From the NCBI GenBank assembly GCA_038199035.1, contig JBBPZM010000021.1, positions 1-33,070 on the forward strand: a stretch of 33,070 nucleotides of DNA, given 5' to 3'. The DNA is from DATAEY01 sp038199035. Its GTDB lineage: Bacteria > Actinomycetota > Thermoleophilia > Solirubrobacterales > Solirubrobacteraceae. The notes under the pieces are model-generated. The model saw nothing but the letters and a program-made list of their open reading frames with translations. It was not told where the DNA came from and ran no database searches. Positions 6,985 to 14,551 of this stretch are shown here, in pieces; positions within the stretch are counted from its first letter, which is position 1, and each line of letters starts with the position of its first letter. The position numbers and the translations under genes were made by a program.

Positions 6985-7338
6985 GTGAGCCGATCCCCGC
7001 TGGCCCTGATCGAGTTCCCCGCCGACGACGTCGACCGGGCGCTTGGCTTCTGGGCCGGCCTCCTGGACCTCGAGCTGGGGCCGCGGAACGCTGCGGAGGG
7101 AGAGGGTTGGCAGACGCGCTCCCCCGGCGCGCGGGTCGGCGTCCATGCCCGCGGACGTGGCCCGGGCGACTCCTTCTCGCTGCCCTACTTCGAGGTCGAC
7201 GACCTCGCGCTGGCCATCGAGCGGGTACGCAGCCTTGGCGGCAGCGTCGTCCACCCGGGTGAGCGATGGGCGATCTGCCGGGACTCCGAGGGAAGTCCGT
7301 TCGGGCTCACCGGCCCGGCCGACGCGGACTCCGGGTAG
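6985..7338 (+). CDS. VOC-superfamily (glyoxalase/dioxygenase-like) protein
   Basis: A 117-residue single VOC module. The first beta-alpha-beta unit reads PLALIEFPADDVDRALGFWAG and the second starts at PYFEVDDLALAIERVRSLGG, ending with the typical strand CRDSEGSPFGL. Members bind a divalent metal and catalyse isomerisation, lyase or dioxygenase reactions, or only bind ligands. The metal-ligand pattern here (E9 in the first strand, E in the last part) is not diagnostic of a known activity. GTG 6985 is the only start compatible with the first strand. It is followed by a convergent transporter gene. Confidence 0.75.
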   Translation: MSRSPLALIEFPADDVDRALGFWAGLLDLELGPRNAAEGEGWQTRSPGARVGVHARGRGPGDSFSLPYFEVDDLALAIERVRSLGGSVVHPGERWAICRDSEGSPFGLTGPADADSG

Positions 7339-7367
7339 TCGCCTCCGTTCGCCGAGATGGCTCCGGC

Positions 7368-7380
7368 GGCCTGAGAGGCC
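7368..7380. terminator. Short hairpin between convergent genes
   Basis: GGCCT (7368-7372), GAG loop, AGGCC (7376-7380), followed on the plus strand by CTTTCT. It lies between the VOC stop and the convergent transporter stop. The stem is only 5 bp and the T tract is poor, so this is a weak terminator candidate. Confidence 0.35.
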
Positions 7381-7384
7381 CTTT

Positions 7385-8516
7385 CTAGGGCTCCCCCGCC
7401 ATGAGCTCCTCCTCGTCGACCGACGGGACGCCGCGCTCGTGGAAGAGCTCGGCGATCACCACCTGCACGGAGCCGGCCACCGGAATGGCCGCCAGCGCCC
7501 CGAGGACGCCGGCCAGCTCCGTGCCCAGGAGGATGGCGATGAGCACGGCGAGCGGGGAGAGCTTGACCGCCCGGCCGTAGATCAGCGGCCTCAGCGTATG
7601 CCCCTCGACCATGTGGTAGATCAGCAAGAAGGCTAAGACGATGATCGCGGGAACGACCCCCTGGGTCAGGGCTACCGCGGTGAGGAGGAAGGTGGTAGCC
7701 ACCGGCCCGATGTAGGGGACGAGCTCGATGATGGCCACGAACAGCCCCAGCGGGATGGCGTAGGGCACGCCGGTGAGGAGGAGCAACGATCATCGAGACG
7801 AAGCCCGCGAGGAAGCTGGCCAGCAGGTTGCCGGTGACGAAGCCGCCCACCGCCCGGTAGATCCCCGAGCCCACCCGTCCCAGAACGGCCTGGCGCCCCT
7901 CGGGCATCAGCGCGATCAAGCGCTTGCGCCACTCGCGCCCTTCGAGCAGCATGAACAGGGTCAGGAATGCGATCACCACGATCCCGAAGACGCCCGTCGC
8001 CACGCCCTGGAGGACGCCGACCGCGGGGCCGGCCGCGCCGGTGAGGGCCGTCGTTCCCCCGCCCGAGAGGGCGGAGCGGACCCGCTCGACGACGTGGTAG
8101 TCACGCTCGAGGAACCCCAGCGACCCGTGGCTGCGGCTCAGGTCCGCCACCAGGCTCGGGATGGCGTCGACGAACTTGGTGATCTGCACGACCAGCGGCG
8201 GGATGAGGACCAGCCCGAGAACGGCCACGACGACGACGGCCAGGCCGAAGACGGTGGCCACCGAACGCCCGCGCGAGAGGCCCATGCGCTCGAAGCGGTT
8301 CACCGCCGGGTTGAGGGCGAGCGAGAGGAACAGCGCGATCGCGATCAGGGTCAGCGTGGCCTGCGTGAGGAAGAGGAAGGCGACCGCGGCGGCGGCCAGG
8401 AGCAGGATTCCCAGGGCGGCCAGCAACGAGCGCGGGCGGACCACGAGGACGCGCTCCGGCGGCTCGGTGCGCCCGGCGCCGCGCGGGCGCGAGGGAACCG
8501 GCGTGGTCGAGCTCAC
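7385..8516 (-). pseudogene. AI-2E/PerM family membrane transporter, frameshifted
   Basis: A polytopic membrane protein of the AI-2E transporter (UPF0118/PerM) family, about 376 residues when repaired. The N-terminal part (8516 to ~7787) has the paired hydrophobic segments typical of the family, FLSLALNPAVNRFERMG, a central soluble helical segment, and GNLLASFLAGFVSMIV. The C-terminal part (~7786 to 7385) continues with GVPYAIPLGLFVAIIELVPYIGP and HMVEGHTLRPLIYGRAVKLSP, both signature regions. The two halves are in different frames; deleting one A at 7785-7786 (plus strand) joins them. Family members export small molecules such as autoinducer-2 or act as Na+/H+ antiporters. The substrate here is unknown. 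GTG 8516 is the start. Confidence 0.82.
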
Positions 8517-8584
8517 GAGGCCATGTTCTCAGTTCTCCCAGGCTGTCCCGGCGCTTCCTGGGCCGGTCACGGAGGGGCGATCCG

Positions 8585-9472
8585 ATGAGGCGAGTCCGCG
8601 GCGTCGTCGTGCGCACGCTGAAGTCGTTCTACGACGATCAGATGACCCATCACGCGGCGGCGCTCACCTACTACGCCCTGATGTCGCTGTTCCCGACGCT
8701 GCTGCTGGCGGTGTCGCTGCTCGGCCTCCTCGGCCAGTACCCGGGGACCTATGAGGCGATCGTCGGCTACCTGCGCCAGGTGGCGCCGCCCGCCGTGGTC
8801 AGCGCCCTGGACAGCTCGCTGCGCGCCGGTCTCCAGAGCAAGGGCACCGCGGCCACGGCGGTGGTCATCAGCGTGGCCACCGCCCTCTACGGCACGACCG
8901 GGGTGCTGGAGGCGGCCCGGCGCGCGCTCAACGTCGTCTTCGAGATCCGCCACGGTCGCAGCTTCCTGCGGCGCAAGGCGATCGACGTGGCCTCGACCTT
9001 CGTGCTGATGGGCCTCGTCCTGATCAGCCTGATCATGATCTTCGTGGGCGGGAGCTTCGCCCAGGACCTGCTGGGATTCGTCGGGCTCGGCCCCACCGCG
9101 GCGCGGATCTGGAGCATCGCCCGGTGGCCGGGCGCGGTGATCATCGCCATGCTCGTCTTCGCGCTCGTCTACTACGTCACGCCCGACGTCGAGCACCGGG
9201 GCTTTCGCTGGCTGACTCCGGGGGCGGCGGTGGGCGTCGCCCTGTGGTTGGCCGCGTCGGTGGCCTTCTCGCTCTACGTCTCGCGGCTGGGCGGGGTGGC
9301 CGCGATCTACGGCGCCTTCACCAGCGCGATCGTGCTCGTCGGCTGGATCTGGCTGACCAACGTCGCGCTGCTGTTCGGCGCCGAGCTCGACGCCGAGATC
9401 GAGCGCGCCAAGGAGCTCTCCGAGGGAGTGCCGCCCGACGAGACGCTCAACCGCCCGGCTCGGCGCGGCTAG
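8585..9472 (+). CDS. YihY/virulence factor BrkB family membrane protein
   Basis: A 295-residue inner-membrane protein of the YihY/BrkB family (once called ribonuclease BN in error). The family N-terminus is clear: FYDDQMTHHAAALTYYALMSLFPTLLLAVSLLG. About six hydrophobic segments follow, with LYGTTGVLEAARRALN in the middle, YYVTPDVEHRGFRWLTPGA and the conserved end segment YGAFTSAIVLVGWIWLTN, then AELDAEIER. GGAGG lies a short distance before ATG 8585. It is divergent from the AI-2E transporter. Molecular function is unproven in the family; roles in envelope integrity or transport are suggested. Confidence 0.88.
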   Translation: MRRVRGVVVRTLKSFYDDQMTHHAAALTYYALMSLFPTLLLAVSLLGLLGQYPGTYEAIVGYLRQVAPPAVVSALDSSLRAGLQSKGTAATAVVISVATALYGTTGVLEAARRALNVVFEIRHGRSFLRRKAIDVASTFVLMGLVLISLIMIFVGGSFAQDLLGFVGLGPTAARIWSIARWPGAVIIAMLVFALVYYVTPDVEHRGFRWLTPGAAVGVALWLAASVAFSLYVSRLGGVAAIYGAFTSAIVLVGWIWLTNVALLFGAELDAEIERAKELSEGVPPDETLNRPARRG

Positions 9473-9474
9473 CC

Positions 9475-9503
9475 CCGGCGACGGCGCCGGTCAGCGTCGC
9501 CGG
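9475..9503. terminator. Strong GC hairpin between convergent stop codons
   Basis: CCGGCGACG (9475-9483) pairs perfectly over 9 bp with CGTCGCCGG (9495-9503), with an 11-nt loop. It starts 3 nt after the YihY stop and overlaps the stop of the convergent small gene, so it could serve both strands. There is no T tract, so a Rho-independent role is uncertain. Confidence 0.5.
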
Positions 9504-9766
9504 CCGAAGGGGCCGCGGATGGGGGCGGCGTTCATGGCCAGCCGCTTGCCCAGCTCCCCCAGGTCCAGCATGCGCAGCAGCGCCCGCAGCTCGAGCCGTT
9601 CGGCCTCGGCGAGGTTCGAGGGACGCCCGCCCGACGTCCTCAGCAGGGTCTGGAGGCGCTCGCGCTCGGGCGGCGTGAGCCGCTGCCAGTGCTCGCGCGC
9701 GGCGATCGCTCCCTGTCCCACGGTGATCGCCACTCCAAGAGGGCCCAGACGGCGCAGAAGTCTCAT
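9491..9766 (-). CDS. Small conserved actinobacterial protein of unknown function
   Basis: A 91-residue basic protein starting at ATG 9766 (MRLLRRLGPLGVAITVGQGAI). It has a short hydrophobic stretch at about 8-22, then an amphipathic segment, REHWQRLTPPERERLQTLL, and a second Leu/Arg-rich helix ending in a basic GPFGRRR tail. The frame is open further upstream, but the added sequence lacks protein-like composition. It resembles small hypothetical proteins seen in actinobacteria; I do not recognise a named family. A weak membrane-associated helix is possible. It converges on yihY and is divergent from the CsbD-like gene across a 211-bp gap (9767-9977), where only the AAGGAG before 9978 stands out. 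Confidence 0.6.
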   Translation of the reverse strand: MRLLRRLGPLGVAITVGQGAIAAREHWQRLTPPERERLQTLLRTSGGRPSNLAEAERLELRALLRMLDLGELGKRLAMNAAPIRGPFGRRR

Positions 9767-9977
9767 GGCCACGTCGGGTACCCGCAACCGCCGTCGTCCA
9801 AGCCAGCCGTTCCACCGGGAGCGGCGAGGCGTCCATTGCTGCGAGGTTTCAGGGGCCGCCTCGTGGGTAAGCCTGATCGGCCCAGCGAGGGCGGGCGAGG
9901 CGGTGGTCGGAGCTCGCCCGCGCGCGTGCTCGAGCCCCGTCCTCCTTGCCCCTGAGTTGCGACAAGGAGACATCGAC

Positions 9978-10484
9978 ATGACTAATCCCGACGTCCCGGA
10001 GAAGACCTCCGGCGGCCTGGTCGGCAAGGTCGCCGGCAAGGCCAAGGAAGCCGCTGGAGAGGCCCTGGGCCGCGACGAGCTGGCCCGCGAGGGCCGCCTC
10101 CAGCAGGCCCAGGTCGAAGCCGACGCCGAGGCGCAACGCGACGCCTCCGAGGCCCAGCTGCGTCAGGCGCAGACCGACGTGGAGAGGGAGGAGACCGAGA
10201 CCGAGCTCGAGCGCGAGCGCCTCGAGGCCGAGGTCGCCAAGCGCGACCGCGAGGCGGCGATCGAGCGTGACCGCCAGCGCGGCGAGCAGCAGGCCGACGA
10301 GCAGGCCAGGCGCCAGCAGGTCGCGGCCGAGAACGAGCGGCGCGGCCAGGAGTCGGCGGCCGAGGTGGTCGAGGACCAAGCGCACGCCCAGCGGCTGTCG
10401 CAGGCCGAAGTTGCGGTCGACCTCGAGCAGGAGGCGCGCCGCGCCGAGGCCAAGGCCAACGAACTCGATCCCAAGGAGGACTAG
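9978..10484 (+). CDS. CsbD-like protein with long coiled coil
   Basis: A 168-residue, highly charged protein. ATG 9978 has AAGGAG (9964-9969) 8 nt upstream; the much longer open frame starting at 9519 is antisense to the small gene before it. Residues about 11-36 (SGGLVGKVAGKAKEAAGEALGRDELAREG) resemble the CsbD stress-protein domain, which normally ends the protein. Here it is followed by about 125 residues of Glu/Arg/Gln/Ala-rich heptads, an uninterrupted coiled coil. It is the first gene of a three-gene set: the next ATG follows its stop with no gap and has AAGGAGGA. CsbD proteins are general-stress proteins of unknown mechanism. The coiled-coil extension suggests oligomerisation or scaffolding, which is inference. 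Confidence 0.72.
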   Translation: MTNPDVPEKTSGGLVGKVAGKAKEAAGEALGRDELAREGRLQQAQVEADAEAQRDASEAQLRQAQTDVEREETETELERERLEAEVAKRDREAAIERDRQRGEQQADEQARRQQVAAENERRGQESAAEVVEDQAHAQRLSQAEVAVDLEQEARRAEAKANELDPKED

Positions 10485-11108
10485 ATGAACCTGCGCACCC
10501 TTCCCCGCGCCGCCGTCGGCGGCTACATCAAGGTCCTGCGCTGGCCGCTGGACACGACGCTCGGGCTGATCGGTCGGCGCGGAAACGGCGCCGCCTCGGG
10601 CGCCGAGATCGGAGTCGACCGCGTCGACGCGGCGGCCCGCGACGTGGCGGGGCGGGCCCTGGGCGATGAGCAGCTGCGCGAGGACGCCCGGCGGCGGGGT
10701 CGCGCCGCGGACGAGCGCCAGCGCGCTCAGCGCCTGCGCGGCGAGGCGCAGCGGCGCTCCGAGCAGGCCGACCAGCGGCTCGACGAGCGCACCGACCAGG
10801 CGGAGAAGCGCCGCAAGACCGCCGCCCGCCAGGCCGAGCAGCGCAAGCAGCGCGTGAGCCAGCAGCGCGAGGCCAAGAGCCGCAACCTCGGAGAGTCCGA
10901 GGACCGTCGGCGCCAGGCCGCTCGCAAGGACGCCGCGAAGACCAAGGCGGCTCTCGCCGACCAGGCGCAGCGCGCCCGGCTCTCCGAGCTCGACAGCCAG
11001 GCCGAGACGCTGGCCAAGCGCGACGAGGCGCTGACCGCCAAGGACGAGGCCCAGCGCCTGCGCGACGCCGCCGAGCGGACCAAGGCCGCCCGCAAGCGCG
11101 ATGACTGA
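10485..11108 (+). CDS. Coiled-coil protein of unknown function
   Basis: A 207-residue protein. The N-terminus (about 1-32, RTLPRAAVGGYIKVLRWPLD then TTLGLIGRR) is moderately hydrophobic and could peripherally bind membrane. Residues about 50-205 are almost entirely Arg/Gln/Glu/Ala/Lys and predict a very long coiled coil, rich in repeats such as RRSEQADQRLDERTDQAEKRR and RLRDAAERTKAARK. ATG 10485 directly abuts the previous stop (TAGATG) with AAGGAGGA upstream, so it is co-translated with the CsbD-like gene. Automatic pipelines sometimes label such proteins IF-2-like because of low-complexity similarity; nothing here supports that. The partner is probably the preceding coiled-coil protein. Confidence 0.68.
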   Translation: MNLRTLPRAAVGGYIKVLRWPLDTTLGLIGRRGNGAASGAEIGVDRVDAAARDVAGRALGDEQLREDARRRGRAADERQRAQRLRGEAQRRSEQADQRLDERTDQAEKRRKTAARQAEQRKQRVSQQREAKSRNLGESEDRRRQAARKDAAKTKAALADQAQRARLSELDSQAETLAKRDEALTAKDEAQRLRDAAERTKAARKRDD

Positions 11109-11271
11109 CGAGCGGCCGCGCGAGCGCCAGCCCGACGAGGATCGGCCCGGGTCGACCGAGCCCGCGACCGACGTCGACGAGGTCGAGAGCGGCGAGCAGG
11201 GCGGCAAGGGCTCGATGTCCGAGGAGGTCCAGCGCGCCGCCGAGCGCGAGGAGGACGCCGCCGAGGGCTGA
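11101..11271 (+). CDS. Tiny acidic disordered protein (56 aa)
   Basis: ATG 11101 overlaps the last codons of the coiled-coil gene by 8 nt. The 56-residue product is rich in Asp, Glu, Pro and Gly with no hydrophobic core (MTDERPRERQPDEDRPGS at the start, VQRAAEREEDAAEG at the end), and should be disordered. Its strongly acidic charge complements the Arg-rich coiled coil encoded before it. The tight overlap and in-frame stop at 11269-11271 support a real gene, but no homologous family is recognised. Confidence 0.5.
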   Translation: MTDERPRERQPDEDRPGSTEPATDVDEVESGEQGGKGSMSEEVQRAAEREEDAAEG

Positions 11272-11327
11272 CGGGCTGCGCCGGCGTCCGGCGCGGCCGG
11301 ACGGCCCGCGGGGGCTGCGCCGCTTGC

Positions 11328-11333
11328 CATAGT
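11328..11333 (+). promoter_or_regulatory. -10-like hexamer CATAGT before the cox maturation operon
   Basis: CATAGT ends 6 nt before GTG 11340 in a 68-bp gap otherwise made only of G/C. It is the only promoter-like element ahead of the six-gene operon and would give a leaderless mRNA. Confidence 0.4.
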
Positions 11334-11339
11334 GGAGCG

Positions 11340-12191
11340 GTGAGCGGCCAGCCGGGTCGGTTGGGAACGGTCGACGAGGTCCGCGAGGCGCTCGCCGCCC
11401 AGGGCTACCTCGTCGACCGCGCCCTGGCCACGGCGATCTTCCTCGCCGGCGAGCTCGAGCAGCCGCTGCTGCTCGAGGGCGAGGCCGGAGTGGGCAAGAC
11501 CGAGGCGGCCAAGGCCCTGGCCGCGGCCACCGGCGCACGGCTCATCCGCCTCCAGTGCCACGAGGGCATCGACCTCCACCACGCCCTCTACGACTGGGAC
11601 TACCCGCGCCAGTTGCTGGCGATCCGCGCCGCCGAGGGTGGAGCGGATCCGGGGGAGTTGTTTGGGCGTCAGTTCCTCCTGCGCCGCCCGCTGCTCGAGG
11701 CCCTCGAGCACGAAGGCCCGGTGGTCCTGCTGATCGACGAGGTCGACCGCGGCGACGACGAGTTCGAGGCCTTCCTGCTCGAGTTCCTCTCGGACTTCCA
11801 GGTCTCGATCCCCGAGCTGGGGACGGTGGCCGCCCGCGGCCGCCCGCTGGTCGTCCTCACCTCGAACCGCACGCGCGAGCTCCACGACGCACTCAAGCGC
11901 CGCTGCCTCTACCACTGGATCGACTATCCGTCGTCGCAGCGCGAGGCCGAGATCGTGCGCACCCGCCTGCCCGGGGTCCCCGAGGCGATCGCGCAGCGCG
12001 TCTGCGCCGCGGTGGCCCGGCTGCGTGAGCACGAGCTCTACAAGCTCCCGGGCGTGGGGGAGACCATCGCCTGGGCGCAGGCCCTGCTTGCGCTCGGCGA
12101 CGACGACCTGGAGGCGACCCTCGGCGTGGCGCTCAAGGTTCGCGAGGACCTGGTGAGCGTGCGCGAGGAGCGTGTGCTCGAGGGTGTCTGA
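11340..12191 (+). CDS. coxD: MoxR-type AAA+ ATPase, CoxD-like maturation factor
   Basis: A 283-residue AAA+ ATPase. Walker A is G47-T54 (GEAGVGKT), Walker B is 128-136 (VVLLIDEVD), sensor 1 is in VLTSNRTRELHDALKRRC, and a lid region follows. LIRLQCHEGIDLHHALYDWDYPRQLL is typical of the CoxD branch. In carboxydotrophs CoxD is a chaperone-like ATPase needed to build the Cu-S-Mo site of CO dehydrogenase, working with the VWA protein CoxE. The next gene is exactly that VWA partner, and the whole chain to CoxG overlaps by 4-8 nt. GTG 11340 is chosen because it gives a normal length and follows a -10-like element at 6 nt. The hydroxylase served may be a CO dehydrogenase or a related enzyme; the structural genes are not in the window. 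Confidence 0.88.
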   Translation: MSGQPGRLGTVDEVREALAAQGYLVDRALATAIFLAGELEQPLLLEGEAGVGKTEAAKALAAATGARLIRLQCHEGIDLHHALYDWDYPRQLLAIRAAEGGADPGELFGRQFLLRRPLLEALEHEGPVVLLIDEVDRGDDEFEAFLLEFLSDFQVSIPELGTVAARGRPLVVLTSNRTRELHDALKRRCLYHWIDYPSSQREAEIVRTRLPGVPEAIAQRVCAAVARLREHELYKLPGVGETIAWAQALLALGDDDLEATLGVALKVREDLVSVREERVLEGV

Positions 12192-13413
12192 GTCGCCCCC
12201 AGCCGGGCCGCCCCCGGCGGCGCCGGTCACCGCCGGCCCGGCCCCGGCCTTCCCGAGCCCGACCGCGCCGCCCCCGGCCGCTTCCGTCACCGCCGTGCTC
12301 GCGCAGCTCGCCCGCCGGCTGCGCGACCGCGAGGTGCGGGTGGGCCTGGACGAACTGCTGCGCGCCCACCGCGCGCTGGCCGCGGTGGACGCCGCGTCGC
12401 CCACCGACGCCTACCTGGCTCTGCGCGCGACGCTGTGCGGAAGACGCGAGGACCTCACCGCCTTCGACGCCGCCTTCGCCGAGTGCTTCGGCCCGCGCGT
12501 CGCCCCGGACGCCGCTGCCGGCGCGTCGATCGATCCCGCCATGGCGGCCGTCCTGCCGCGGGTGGCGCTGCCGGCGGCGCGGTCCGCGCAGGCGGTGAGC
12601 GACCAGCCTCCCGTGGTGCGCCCGGCGGCCTGGAGCGAGGTAGAGCTGCTGCACGAGCGCGACTTCGCCGACCTCTCCGCCGCCGAGCGCGCGCAGGCGC
12701 GGCGGCTCATCAGGCGCCTGGCCGCTCGTGGCCCGACGCGCCCCAGCCGGCGGACCCGTCCCGGTCGCCGCCGCGGCCGGCGTCCCGACCTGCGGGCCAC
12801 CGTGCGCGCCTCGCTGCCCCACGGCGGCGAGCCGATCGAGCGCCGCTGGCGCGCGCCGTCGCGGCGCGCCCGCCAGCTGGTCCTGGTCTGCGACGTATCG
12901 GGCTCGATGGCGCCCTACGCGCGGATGCTCCTGCACTACCTCCAGGCCAGCGTGGCGGCGCGTCGCCGGGTCGAGGCCTTCGTCTTCGGCACACGCCTCA
13001 CCCGCATAACGCACGAGCTGCGCGGGCGCGAGCCTGAGCGCGCCCTGGAGCGCGCAAGCGCCGCGGTCGCGGACTGGTCGGGCGGGACCCGGATCGGCGA
13101 CGCGCTGGGCCAGCTCAACCGCGTCCACGGCCGGCGAGTCGGCCGAGGCGCCGTGGTCGTGGTCCTCTCCGACGGGTGGGATCGCGGCGACCCGGCGGTG
13201 CTGGCGGCGGAGATGGCGCGCCTGCGGCGCTGCTCCCATGCCGTGGTGTGGCTCAACCCGCTCAAGGCCGACCCCCGCTACGAGCCGCTGACCCGTGGGA
13301 TGCGGGCTGCGCTGCCCCACGTCGACCATCTCCTGGCCGGCAACTCGGTCGCGTCGCTGGCCCAGCTGGCTACCCTCCTCGAAGAGGGCCTTTCGACCGG
13401 AGGGAGAGCATGA
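12184..13413 (+). CDS. coxE: VWA-domain protein, CoxE-like
   Basis: A 409-residue protein from GTG 12184 (GTG 12172 is the alternative). The first ~35 residues are Pro/Ala-rich and probably disordered. About 40-110 is a helical CoxE N-terminal region (LARRLRDREVRVGLDELL), about 180-215 is an Arg-rich linker, and the VWA domain starts at about 230. The metal-ion-dependent adhesion site is intact: D237-x-S-G-S (VCDVSGSM), T in WSGGTRIGDAL and D in VLSDGWDRGDP. CoxE partners CoxD in molybdenum-site maturation. It overlaps coxD upstream by 8 nt and the XdhC-type gene downstream by ATGA. Confidence 0.87.
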   Translation: MSESPPAGPPPAAPVTAGPAPAFPSPTAPPPAASVTAVLAQLARRLRDREVRVGLDELLRAHRALAAVDAASPTDAYLALRATLCGRREDLTAFDAAFAECFGPRVAPDAAAGASIDPAMAAVLPRVALPAARSAQAVSDQPPVVRPAAWSEVELLHERDFADLSAAERAQARRLIRRLAARGPTRPSRRTRPGRRRGRRPDLRATVRASLPHGGEPIERRWRAPSRRARQLVLVCDVSGSMAPYARMLLHYLQASVAARRRVEAFVFGTRLTRITHELRGREPERALERASAAVADWSGGTRIGDALGQLNRVHGRRVGRGAVVVVLSDGWDRGDPAVLAAEMARLRRCSHAVVWLNPLKADPRYEPLTRGMRAALPHVDHLLAGNSVASLAQLATLLEEGLSTGGRA

Positions 13414-13724
13414 GGGACGTCGTGGCGGACGTGGATCGGTGGGTCAGCCAGGGCGATCGCGTGGCATTGGCCACAGTGGTCTCCGTCAAGCGCTCCGCGC
13501 CGCGCCCGCCGGGCTCGAAGATGGCGGTCAACGAGCGCGGGGAGGTGTCGGGCGCCGTCTCGGGAGGCTGCGTGGAGGGCGCCGTGGTAGAGGTGGCGGA
13601 GGAGGTCTTGGGGGGCGGGCCCGCGCGGATGCTGCACTTCGGCATCGCCGACTCCGAGGCCTGGGACGTCGGGCTGCCCTGCGGCGGCGAGATCGACGTC
13701 TTCGTCGAGGAGTACCGCCCTTGA
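13410..13724 (+). CDS. Short XdhC/CoxI-domain protein
   Basis: A 104-residue protein that is only the N-terminal XdhC/CoxI domain: ALATVVSVKRSAPRPPGSKMAV, then SGAVSGGCVEGAVV with the conserved cysteine C54, and ending in LPCGGEIDVFVE. XdhC-type proteins bind molybdenum cofactor, help insert the sulfido ligand and hand the cofactor to the apo-hydroxylase. The protein lacks the C-terminal Rossmann domain, which is present in the next gene, so the two may form one functional unit. ATG 13410 lies in an ATGA overlap with coxE, and GGAGGGAG is just upstream. Stand-alone short XdhC proteins next to a full one are known in actinobacterial cox-type clusters. Confidence 0.82.
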   Translation: MRDVVADVDRWVSQGDRVALATVVSVKRSAPRPPGSKMAVNERGEVSGAVSGGCVEGAVVEVAEEVLGGGPARMLHFGIADSEAWDVGLPCGGEIDVFVEEYRP

Positions 13725-14551
13725 GCGCCCAGTCCGAGTTCGCCCGCGCGGCGCGCGAGGGCGGGCGCGCGGCCCTGGTCACCGTCGTCCACGTCGAGGG
13801 CGCCGGCCGGGCCGGAGACCAGGATGGCTCGACCACCGGCGCCGGCGACACGGGTCGCCCGGCCGTCGGCGCGCGGCTGCTCGTCCGAGCCGACGGCGCC
13901 CACGAGGGCACGGTCGGCAGCGACGCCCTCGATGCGGCCGCCGTGGCTGCGGCCGAGGACATGATGTGGGCCGAGCGCTGCGAGCTGCGCGAGCACGACG
14001 GCGTGGGCCTATTCGTCGACGTCACCGCCCCGCCACCGCGGCTGATCGTCTTCGGAGCCGTCGACTTCGCCGCCGCACTGTGCCGGCTCGCCCGCGCCGC
14101 CGGCTGGCGCCCGTACGTGGTCGACCCGCGCTCGCGCTTCGCCACCCGCGCACGCTTCCCCGACGCCGAGGAGGTGATCGCCGCCTGGCCGGCCGACGCC
14201 TTCGCCCGCCTCGGCGGGATCGACCGCGCCACCTACGTCGCGGTCCTCACCCACGACCCCAAGCTCGACGACTCGGTGCTGGAGATCGCCCTGCGCTCGC
14301 CCGCCGCCTACGTCGGCGCGATGGGCAGCCGCCGGGCGCAGGAGAAGCGCCGCGAGCGGCTGCTCTGCGCGGGGATGCCCGAGGAGCTGCTCTCGCGGCT
14401 GGCCGCGCCCATCGGCCTCGACCTCGGCGCGCTGACCGCCGAGGAGACCGCGCTGTCGATCATGTCCGAGGTCGTCGCCGTGCGCCGGGGCCGCGAGGGC
14501 GGACGCCTCTCGCGTTCGGGCGCCCCGCGAATCCACGAGGTGGGTGCGTGA
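13721..14551 (+). CDS. XdhC/CoxI protein with C-terminal Rossmann domain
   Basis: A 276-residue protein starting at TTG 13721 in a TTGA overlap. Residues about 18-90 are a degenerate XdhC/CoxI domain (ALVTVVHVEGAG...GARLLVRADG...GTVGSDALD) without the cysteine found in the preceding protein. From L108 (LIVFGAVDFAAAL) to about 255 it is the XdhC_C Rossmann fold, with YVVDPRSRFA, VLTHDPKLDD and AYVGAMGSRRAQEKRRERL (M201), the family signature. The product would bind a nucleotide or cofactor while the short partner supplies the cysteine; that division of labour is inferred from residue content. It is followed by a GTGA overlap with the MocA-like gene. Confidence 0.85.
   Translation: MSAQSEFARAAREGGRAALVTVVHVEGAGRAGDQDGSTTGAGDTGRPAVGARLLVRADGAHEGTVGSDALDAAAVAAAEDMMWAERCELREHDGVGLFVDVTAPPPRLIVFGAVDFAAALCRLARAAGWRPYVVDPRSRFATRARFPDAEEVIAAWPADAFARLGGIDRATYVAVLTHDPKLDDSVLEIALRSPAAYVGAMGSRRAQEKRRERLLCAGMPEELLSRLAAPIGLDLGALTAEETALSIMSEVVAVRRGREGGRLSRSGAPRIHEVGA

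Noticed and set aside
9849..12404. 851-codon minus-strand open frame across the CsbD, coiled-coil and coxD region
   Set aside because: Repetitive Leu/Gly/Ala-rich antisense of coiled-coil and AAA+ genes; the plus strand has ribosome sites and motifs.
13410..14551. One XdhC gene broken by a frameshift into two
   Set aside because: The second protein has its own XdhC/CoxI-like N-terminal domain, and the junction is a clean TTGA overlap like others in the window, so two genes are more likely.
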